Source: an uncultured Prevotellaceae bacterium (GTDB lineage: Bacteria > Bacteroidota > Bacteroidia > Bacteroidales > Bacteroidaceae). Taken from it: a DNA stretch of 64,000 nucleotides. This document shows positions 8,152-14,632 of the stretch, in pieces. The translations under genes and the position numbers were made by a program. Location: positions 46,819 through 110,818 of the forward strand of contig CACYYG010000019.1 in assembly GCA_902778535.1 (NCBI GenBank), read 5' to 3'. The first letter of the stretch is position 1. Every line of letters starts with the position of its first letter. Below the pieces are notes generated by a model. It searched no databases. It was not told where the DNA came from and saw only the letters and a list, made by a program, of their open reading frames with translations.

Positions 8152-9603
8152 TTAGTTGATGTTTGCTTTTTCCTCGGCCACGATGCGGCGGCGGTTCCAC
8201 CACACCATGCCAATGGTAATTAGTGTCAGCACACCGGCTCCGACATATTTCAATGCGGCAGTGAGCTTGTAGATGCTCCAGCCGAGGAGCGACGAGGCGA
8301 AGTCCATAGCGCCGGCGTCATACTGCTGTCCGTCACTCTTTACGGGGATGTTGGCAGAGCTGTCGCCTGTGGTGGCGTAGACGTCGTTGGCAGCCTTGGT
8401 GAAGTCGGGCGCCATGTCGGTGACGAAATAGAGACCGATGACCAGCGCTACCAAGCCTACGATGAAGGTCTTCAGCACATTGCCTTTGGTGTAGGGAAGA
8501 ATCAGGGGGAACAGATAGAACATGCCTGCCAGCGAGGCAATGGGCAAGAACTGGTTGCCGGGCAAAAGCACGGCGATGACCAGGATGACGGGAATGAGGA
8601 GCACCGAGGCCACCAGCGTGGTGGGATGGCCGATGACCAGTGCCGGCGACATGCCGATGTGGATGGTCTTGCCCTTGAATTTCTTCGACACCACCTCGCG
8701 CGTCTTCTCCGAAATGGGCATCAGTCCGTCGATGAACAGCTTGGTGATGCGGGGAATGAGCTCCATCACAGCACCCATCGTCACGCCCAGCAGCAGAATG
8801 TTCTTTATGATAGCCACCACGGCATCGGAAGTAGAGTCGAAACCAGCGGCGTAGGCACTGAAGTCCTTGAAGTGGTCGAGATGCGACAGGGCACCTATCA
8901 GCACGCCAACGATGACGCCCAGCACCATCGGTTCGCCCAGCACGCCAAACTTCTTCTTCAAACCCTCGGCGTCGATGTCAAGCTTGGAAAAGCCTGGAAT
9001 CTTGTCTAACAGCCAGTTGACGCCGATGGCAAACGGCGTGAAGCTCTGGCAGAAAGGCTGCGGTATGCTGATGCCCTTCAGGTCGGGATAATAGCTCTGG
9101 AACTTTTCTGCGGTGAGGTCGGCCATGACCAAAGTGATGATGTAGCACACGATGGCAGCGAAATAGCCCCATGCCAGCGAGTGGTCCATGACGAAATAGG
9201 CCACGGCGCCGATGAAGGCAAAGTGCCAGTAATTCCACAAGTCGATGTTCACCGTGCGTGTGCACTTCGTCACCAACAGCAGGAAGTTAATGCCCAGACA
9301 GATGGGGATGATGAGTGCGCCGATGAGCGTGTTGTAGGCCACGGCAGCAGCAGCCGGCCATCCCATGTCGAAGACACTAAGGTCAAGCTCGAAGACTTTT
9401 GAGAATGATTCCAGCGGGGCATTGAAACGGTCGGTAAGCAGGGCTGTGACGATGCCCAGGCCCACGAAGCCGATGCCTACGTAGAGACCGCTCTTGAGTG
9501 ACTTGCCAAACTTCAGACCGATGCACAGTCCGATGATGGTAAACAGAATCGGCATCATCACCGGTGCTCCCATCTGGTTGATGTAACTGAAAAATTGTTC
9601 CAT
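8152..9603 (-). CDS. GatC-like PTS EIIC permease (orphan)
   Basis: 483 residues, a polytopic membrane protein matching the galactitol-type EIIC family (PTS-GatC). It starts MEQFFSYINQMGAPVMMP, has the FNAPLESFSKVF and WNYWHFAFIGAVAYFV segments, and carries a conserved SPALVIGHPTTL loop. A PTS EIIC normally needs EIIA, EIIB, HPr and EI, and none is encoded in this window. Many Bacteroidota lack a sugar PTS, so this permease may work uncoupled from phosphorylation. It is the first gene of the operon with kduI and the ExuT-like gene, hence a candidate transporter for an oligogalacturonate or keto-uronate product. Confidence 0.85.
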   Translation of the reverse strand: MEQFFSYINQMGAPVMMPILFTIIGLCIGLKFGKSLKSGLYVGIGFVGLGIVTALLTDRFNAPLESFSKVFELDLSVFDMGWPAAAAVAYNTLIGALIIPICLGINFLLLVTKCTRTVNIDLWNYWHFAFIGAVAYFVMDHSLAWGYFAAIVCYIITLVMADLTAEKFQSYYPDLKGISIPQPFCQSFTPFAIGVNWLLDKIPGFSKLDIDAEGLKKKFGVLGEPMVLGVIVGVLIGALSHLDHFKDFSAYAAGFDSTSDAVVAIIKNILLLGVTMGAVMELIPRITKLFIDGLMPISEKTREVVSKKFKGKTIHIGMSPALVIGHPTTLVASVLLIPVILVIAVLLPGNQFLPIASLAGMFYLFPLILPYTKGNVLKTFIVGLVALVIGLYFVTDMAPDFTKAANDVYATTGDSSANIPVKSDGQQYDAGAMDFASSLLGWSIYKLTAALKYVGAGVLTLITIGMVWWNRRRIVAEEKANIN

Positions 9604-9641
9604 GATGCTTTCGTTTGTTTTGTTTCAGCGTAGTTTGGGTG

Positions 9642-9649
9642 CAAAATTA
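9642..9649 (-). promoter_or_regulatory. -7 box TAATTTTG of EIIC-kduI-exuT operon
   Basis: TAATTTTG on the minus strand, 39 bp before the EIIC start. Palindrome array A2 begins 97 bp upstream of it. Confidence 0.6.
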
Positions 9650-9745
9650 CACATTTTTCCTGAAACGACCGCAAAATCTACTGAAAACTTTGACCAATAG
9701 ATTCCAAACATGTGCCAATTATTGCGGGTGTCCTTCAAAACATCG

Positions 9746-9828
9746 GTAACCACGCGGGTTACTGTCAGTAACCACGTGGGTTACTAACTGTAACCATGCG
9801 GGTTACTGTCAGTAACCACGTGGGTTAC
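9746..9828. repeat. Palindrome array A2, four 17-bp units at 22-bp period
   Basis: Units start at 9746, 9768, 9790 and 9812, all in the same orientation (GTAACC-core-GGTTAC with cores ACGCG, ACGTG, ATGCG, ACGTG) and with spacers TGTCA, TAACT, TGTCA. It is preceded by CTTCAAAACATCG as in A1. It lies 35 bp past the stop of the BNR-type gene and upstream of the EIIC operon promoter. Confidence 0.95.
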
Positions 9829-9863
9829 AATTAGGGACAAATATGTCAGTAGAAAAAGGCTGA

Positions 9864-12467
9864 CTAATGTAGCGCTACCTTATGCCCCTGGCGGATGTAG
9901 ATGCCAGGTGCTGCGGTGGAGCGGCTGGTCTGTCGGCCTTGCAGGTCATAAACTTGGTTTGTTGTACCCTTTTTGCTGTTCGTCGGGACGCTGCCTACGC
10001 CGGTTACTTCCTTGCGGGTGAGTACCACATTGTCGAAGCCGATGATTTTCTCCGTTCCGTTGTTGTTGTGCATGGCTGTGAGAGCAATGGTGGTTGAAGC
10101 CTTGCCGTTGCTTTCGAATTCGAGCATCATCTGCTGCCATGCCTCCTTATTCTCCACAGTAGGAGCCGAGACGGTGGCTCCGCCCTGTGTCGTAGCGCTG
10201 ACGTAGGCATCGCCGCCGAGGCCGCTCTTCCACACCTGCGCCGTCAGCGTGTATTCACCTTCGGGCAACAGCAGTTCCTGCTTGAGGGCAATGGTGCTGG
10301 TGCCCCAGTTCTGACGCACCCAGTAGGTCTGCTTGCTGTTGGCCGACGGTGAGGGACGCGAGCCGAAGAAGCGGTCGAAATAAAGGTCGCCGCTCTTCAG
10401 CGCTGTGAGGTCGTTCTCATTGCGCGAGGTGTAGTCAACGGTCCAGCCTTCGGGCACGTAGATGGCGCGGTCGTTGGTTACGCCGCTGCCCTGCATGGGG
10501 GCGTATGTTCCCTCGAAGTCGCCGTTCTGCAGCTCACTCGGCAGGCTTTGGTTGTGCTGAGCTTGCATCTCCTCTTCAGCCTGTACCGCCAAAGCCTGAA
10601 CGGTGAGTGGCGATGCACAGGCATAGTAGTCGCTGAGCATCAGGCACTTGTGAAGGAAGGGAACCAGATGACCCTGTCCGTCGTCCTCGCCATAGGTGTC
10701 CACCGCGCCAAGGGGCAGGCTCTCGGTCTCGATGACTTGGTCCACCAGCCCATTGCGATAGATGGTCAGCTCATGGCCGTCGTAGGTCAGGGAGATGATG
10801 ACCGTCTTGAGCTTTGTGGGGTGGTTGTCACCGCTGGTGCCGGTGCTGTTGAGTGCCCAGTTGTCGCTGGTGAGCAGGCGGTTCTGGCTTTTGTAGACGG
10901 TGCCGTTGATGCTCAGCTGTGGGCGCTGGTCGGCGGCGTTGATGCTGTAGACCAGTCCGCCGTCACCCTGAGCATAGTGGTCGACGGTGAAGAGTGTGCC
11001 CTCGTAAGTGTCAGCATTGAGTTCGAAGGCCATCGTCACAGTCTTACCCGCTTCCAGACAGATGCAGTCGGTGCGTGGACTTTCATTTTCGTCGGCTTCG
11101 GGCGTCAGCTGCTCCTGCCAGTCGAAATTGCAGAGAATGCTGGTGGGGAAGCCCTGCGGGTAGCTCTTGTTCACCATCCAGTAGTAATAGTCGCCCTGCA
11201 TCCATGCGAGTCGGAGTACGGAAGGCTGAGTGCCGGGGATGACAAACGGTCGCACATTGTTCTTTGGCGAGTCCATGGTCAGCTGCTCCGAGCCGCTGAC
11301 CTTGCCCTCGTCGTCGATGGTGTAGCGCCACAGTTCGTAGACTCCGTCCTTGTTATACTGTCCATTCTTGGTGGGGATGCTGAGGTACACATTATTAATA
11401 TTAGACGGGTCGATGCTCATGCCGCCGCTGTAGCACCGCTCCGTCTGATTCCAGTTCTGATGGAAGGCATGTCCGGCATATTGCACCCAAGTGTTTTTCC
11501 ACGACGTTCCGTTCCAGCGGGCGTACCAATAGACATGCGTGGTCTTGTCGTTGTCAATGTGAGGATAGGCAATGACGGGATGCTCCTGCTGGTCTAAGGC
11601 AATCTGCCACACCCAGTTGCGGATGTTGGCCGTGCGGTCGACGATGGTGGCAGGATATTGGTTGGCATAGCTGTCGGTCTTGTTGACGTTGAATACGCCA
11701 TTGCTGATGACGGAGAGCTGCTTGCCGTTGAGGTCGCGCAGGATGGGGCCATTGCCGTGGTTGATGTCAACGACGTTGAAGTAGAGCCAGTCCGGCTGTT
11801 CGTTGTCGGGATGGCCGGTGGTGTAGCTCACATAGATTTTGTCCTTGCCATTGCTCTGATATTTGGCGTATGGGCGTGCACCAGTTGACTGCACAATCTG
11901 CTTCGGGCCGAAGTCGAAGTGGCAGTTGTCGCTCTGGTCGGGCATTGTCAGGCGGGCAATGGTGGGGTGCCAGTTGATGCCGCGCCAGCACAGGTAGATG
12001 TGCTGCGGGTCGTCGCTGAGGATGAAGGGCGAAGGATAGGTGGTGTTGTTGGCCGTGGTGAGGTATTTCTCGTCGCCCAAGTCGGTGATGTCGCCCGGCT
12101 TGCGTGAAATGCGGTACCATATCTTCGGCTCGTCAGTGTGGCGGGTGTAGAAAATCATCACTCGCTCATCGGGCAGGACGAGGAATGTAGGGTTGTTGTG
12201 GTCGTCGGGCTGGAAGAAGCTGCGGATGAGGACATCGGTCTTGCGCTGCTTCAGCCAGTCATACTGCGTGGCCTTGACGTTGCCGTGCACGTCGATGTAG
12301 CCCAGATAGGTGGCGTTGATGGTGCCGGCGGCGTTCTCATAGTGAAGGGCGCGTGGGTCGGCAAACCAGCACCAGGCACCTTCGTTGGCCACAACGTTGG
12401 TAGCCGACAATGTGTTCATGGTCAGCACAGAGCTAAGCATGAAACAGAAAAGGAATAGTTTTTTCAT
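9864..12467 (-). CDS. Secreted BNR-type beta-propeller protein, putative polysaccharide lyase
   Basis: 867 residues with signal peptide MKKLFLFCFMLSSVLTMNTL. The N-terminal ~450 residues (GAWCWFADPRALHY, LGYIDVHGNVKA, DDHNNPTFLVLPDERVMIFYTRH) match the BNR_4 seven-bladed propeller shared by several polysaccharide lyases acting on ulvan or rhamnose-glucuronate glycans. A concanavalin/LamG-like module follows (roughly 500-660), then a carbohydrate-binding-like module, and the C-terminal tail VYDLQGRQ...GIYIRQGHKVAL. The lyase role is inferred from family; no catalytic residue is assigned. A longer upstream frame exists, but its first 45 residues overlap rlpA and precede the real signal peptide. 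Possibly cotranscribed with rlpA and gdhA. Confidence 0.8.
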   Translation of the reverse strand: MKKLFLFCFMLSSVLTMNTLSATNVVANEGAWCWFADPRALHYENAAGTINATYLGYIDVHGNVKATQYDWLKQRKTDVLIRSFFQPDDHNNPTFLVLPDERVMIFYTRHTDEPKIWYRISRKPGDITDLGDEKYLTTANNTTYPSPFILSDDPQHIYLCWRGINWHPTIARLTMPDQSDNCHFDFGPKQIVQSTGARPYAKYQSNGKDKIYVSYTTGHPDNEQPDWLYFNVVDINHGNGPILRDLNGKQLSVISNGVFNVNKTDSYANQYPATIVDRTANIRNWVWQIALDQQEHPVIAYPHIDNDKTTHVYWYARWNGTSWKNTWVQYAGHAFHQNWNQTERCYSGGMSIDPSNINNVYLSIPTKNGQYNKDGVYELWRYTIDDEGKVSGSEQLTMDSPKNNVRPFVIPGTQPSVLRLAWMQGDYYYWMVNKSYPQGFPTSILCNFDWQEQLTPEADENESPRTDCICLEAGKTVTMAFELNADTYEGTLFTVDHYAQGDGGLVYSINAADQRPQLSINGTVYKSQNRLLTSDNWALNSTGTSGDNHPTKLKTVIISLTYDGHELTIYRNGLVDQVIETESLPLGAVDTYGEDDGQGHLVPFLHKCLMLSDYYACASPLTVQALAVQAEEEMQAQHNQSLPSELQNGDFEGTYAPMQGSGVTNDRAIYVPEGWTVDYTSRNENDLTALKSGDLYFDRFFGSRPSPSANSKQTYWVRQNWGTSTIALKQELLLPEGEYTLTAQVWKSGLGGDAYVSATTQGGATVSAPTVENKEAWQQMMLEFESNGKASTTIALTAMHNNNGTEKIIGFDNVVLTRKEVTGVGSVPTNSKKGTTNQVYDLQGRQTSRSTAAPGIYIRQGHKVALH

Positions 12468-12510
12468 TGTTTTTAAGTTGTTTGAAATATCCGGGACATT
12501 GTTCCGTTGC

Positions 12511-13029
12511 TCAGTACTGTACTGGCGGGATGCTGTCGGCGGGTGGGGGAGGGCCTTCGGTAAGCGGGTCGTAGATGGTGACTTCGACGTTGGCGATGCC
12601 ACGGCGGAGAATGCCTAACTGGCGGGCTGCGCTCCAGGAGAGGTCAATGATACGACCGCGGCCAAAAGGGCCGCGATCGTTTACTTTCACCACCACCTGC
12701 TGCCCGTTATGAGGATTGAACACCTTCAGCAACGTGCCGAAGGGATGTGTGCGATGGGCGCAGGTGAGGCTGTCGTGGTGCAGGCGTTCGCCGCTGCTGG
12801 TAAGACGTCCCGTGGCGCGCTTGCCGTAATAGGAGGCGATGCCCTTCTGCACGTTTTGAGCGTGCAAGAATGAAGAATTTGCTACCGCAAAGAACAAGAA
12901 CAGCACTATGGGCACTACACGCCGTAGGATTACAGCTGTAGGAGGCAACGCTTTACGGCGTTGCAACCGCACCCTGTTCCGATGCCTGGAGGCGTTGGCT
13001 CCTGCGGAAGCAAATTCTTCATTTCTCAT
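12511..13029 (-). CDS. rlpA: RlpA-like septal/cell-wall protein with odd N-terminus
   Basis: 172 residues. The double-psi beta-barrel of RlpA is clear: [30 protein letters not shown] and [20 protein letters not shown]. RlpA proteins cleave denuded peptidoglycan strands in the periplasm; no SPOR domain is present. The hydrophobic signal ([21 protein letters not shown]) lies only after ~38 mostly polar and basic residues, and the DNA coding for those residues is full of inverted repeats (12870-13022), so either the N-terminus grew by repeat insertion or translation starts later. It begins 15 bp after the gdhA stop, suggesting cotranscription. Confidence 0.82.
   Translation of the reverse strand: MRNEEFASAGANASRHRNRVRLQRRKALPPTAVILRRVVPIVLFLFFAVANSSFLHAQNVQKGIASYYGKRATGRLTSSGERLHHDSLTCAHRTHPFGTLLKVFNPHNGQQVVVKVNDRGPFGRGRIIDLSWSAARQLGILRRGIANVEVTIYDPLTEGPPPPADSIPPVQY
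12870..13022. repeat. Inverted repeat and nested palindromes inside rlpA 5' end
   Basis: Outer 20-bp arms (12870-12889 and 13003-13022; 19/20 match, containing GAAGAATTTGCT and its complement) enclose a perfect stem-loop with GCAACGC/GCGTTGC arms at 12945-12964 and a TACAGCTGTA palindrome at 12931-12940. All of it falls within the region coding for the RlpA N-terminus. Confidence 0.8.
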
Positions 13030-13044
13030 TATTTAATCAATAAT

Positions 13045-14385
13045 TTAGACGATTCCCTGGGCCAACATGGCTTTGGCTACCTTCATGAAGCCGGCAACGT
13101 TGGCACCCTTGACGTAGTTGATGTAACCAGAGGGCTCCTTGCCGTACTTCACGCACTGCTCGTGGATGCCCTGCATGATCTGGTGCAGACGCTGGTCAAC
13201 TTCTTCGGCCGTCCAGGCCATACGCATGGAGTTCTGCGTCATTTCGAGGCCTGAAGTAGCCACGCCGCCAGCGTTGACGGCCTTTCCGGGAGCAAAGAGC
13301 TGGCCTGCAGCAATGAACTTATTCACAGCCTCGGCGGTGCATCCCATGTTGGAAACTTCGGCTACGCACAACGGTTTCTGTGCAAGAATGGCGTCGGCAT
13401 CGTCGCCGTTGAGCTCGTTCTGGGTGGCGCAGGGCAGATAGATGTCGGCCTTCTGCTCCCAAGGTTTTTTGCCCTCGAAGAAGGTGGCACCGTCGAAGTC
13501 CTCAGCGTAGGGGGCGCAGACGTCGTTGCCCGAAGCACGCAGCTCCAGCAGGTAGTCAATCTTCTCGGCATCGAGGCCGGCGGGATCATAAATGTAGCCG
13601 TCGGGACCGCTGATGGTGATGACCTTGGCGCCCAGCTCGGTAGCTTTCTTGGCAGCGCCCCAGGCCACATTGCCGAATCCGGAGAGGGCCACAGTCTTGC
13701 CCTTGATGTCGAGGCCATGAGTGTCGAGCATGTGGTGGACAAAGTAGAGGGCACCGTAGCCCGTAGCCTCAGGACGAAGGATGGAACCGCCCCATTCGAG
13801 ACCCTTGCCGGTAAGCGTGGCGCCGTGGAACTGCGAGGTAAGCTTCTTGTACATGCCGAAGAGGTAGCCAATTTCGCGACCGCCCACACCGATGTCGCCG
13901 GCAGGCACGTCCATGTCGGGGCCGATGACCTTGTAGAGCTCCATCATAAAGGCCTGGCAGAAGCGCATAATCTCGGCCTCGCTCTTGCCGCGGGGTGCAA
14001 AGTCGCTGCCGCCCTTGCCGCCACCCATTGGCAGAGTGGTGAGGGCGTTCTTGAACGTCTGCTCGAAGCCGAGGAACTTCAGAATAGACAGATTGACAGA
14101 GGGATGGAAGCGCAGACCGCCTTTGTAGGGGCCAATGGCGCTGTTGAACTGCACGCGGTAGCCGATGTTCACCTGTACCTCGCCTTTGTCGTCGACCCAG
14201 GGCACGCGGAACGTGGTGATGCGCTCGGGCTCAACGATGCGCTCCATAATCTTTGCCTTTTCAAATTCGGGATGCTGGTTGTAGACGTCCTTGATGCTTT
14301 CCAGCACTTCGCGCACTGCTTGCAGGAACTCTACTTCGCCGGGGTGCTTGCGCTCCAGCTGTTGCATGATTTTCTCAACTTCCAT
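13045..14385 (-). CDS. gdhA: NADP-type glutamate dehydrogenase
   Basis: 446 residues, the normal length for the hexameric enzyme. The amination of 2-oxoglutarate to glutamate is the role. Seen: the GPYKGGLRFHPSVN substrate segment, catalytic-lysine region PMGGGKGGSDF, PAGDIGVGGREIGYLFG, and the Rossmann motif SGFGNVAWGAAKKA. The sequence is of the anabolic NADP class. It has its own promoter at 14440. Upstream lie two CTATCGATAG palindromes that could be regulatory or belong to the 3' region of the PL11 gene. rlpA follows 15 bp downstream. Confidence 0.96.
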   Translation of the reverse strand: MEVEKIMQQLERKHPGEVEFLQAVREVLESIKDVYNQHPEFEKAKIMERIVEPERITTFRVPWVDDKGEVQVNIGYRVQFNSAIGPYKGGLRFHPSVNLSILKFLGFEQTFKNALTTLPMGGGKGGSDFAPRGKSEAEIMRFCQAFMMELYKVIGPDMDVPAGDIGVGGREIGYLFGMYKKLTSQFHGATLTGKGLEWGGSILRPEATGYGALYFVHHMLDTHGLDIKGKTVALSGFGNVAWGAAKKATELGAKVITISGPDGYIYDPAGLDAEKIDYLLELRASGNDVCAPYAEDFDGATFFEGKKPWEQKADIYLPCATQNELNGDDADAILAQKPLCVAEVSNMGCTAEAVNKFIAAGQLFAPGKAVNAGGVATSGLEMTQNSMRMAWTAEEVDQRLHQIMQGIHEQCVKYGKEPSGYINYVKGANVAGFMKVAKAMLAQGIV

Positions 14386-14439
14386 AGTGTTTTAGTTTTA
14401 AAGATATTAGGTTAATAAGGAATGTGCTTAGAAACATCG

Positions 14440-14447
14440 CAAAGTTA
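14440..14447 (-). promoter_or_regulatory. -7 box TAACTTTG of gdhA
   Basis: TAACTTTG on the minus strand, 55 bp before the gdhA ATG, preceded by a run of A/T. Confidence 0.7.
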
Positions 14448-14527
14448 GGTATTTTTTCTTTATCTGCCAAGAAAAAAAGTATAATTGTTTTTAAAAAGAT
14501 GGATTAAAGTCTGACAATCATACCTAC

Positions 14528-14597
14528 AAAAAAATCTATCGATAGTTTTTTTCAAAAACATGTGACTTTTGAAAAAATCTATCGATAGATTTTTAAG
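14528..14597. repeat. Palindrome trio with CTATCGATAG cores
   Basis: Two AT-rich palindromes centred on CTATCGATAG (14536-14545 and 14579-14588, the second extended to AAAAATCTATCGATAG plus TTTTT-side complement) flank TTCAAAA...TTTTGAA (14551-14573). The three centres are spaced 21.5 bp apart. The trio lies 35 bp after the PL11 stop and about 80 bp upstream of the gdhA -7 box. Confidence 0.85.
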
Positions 14598-14632
14598 CGC
14601 AGTTGAGCTTCGTGCTAAAAGGCTTTTTACTC

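Noticed and set aside
12468-12602. Longer N-terminus for the BNR-type protein
   Set aside because: It would precede a complete signal peptide and overlap the end of rlpA.
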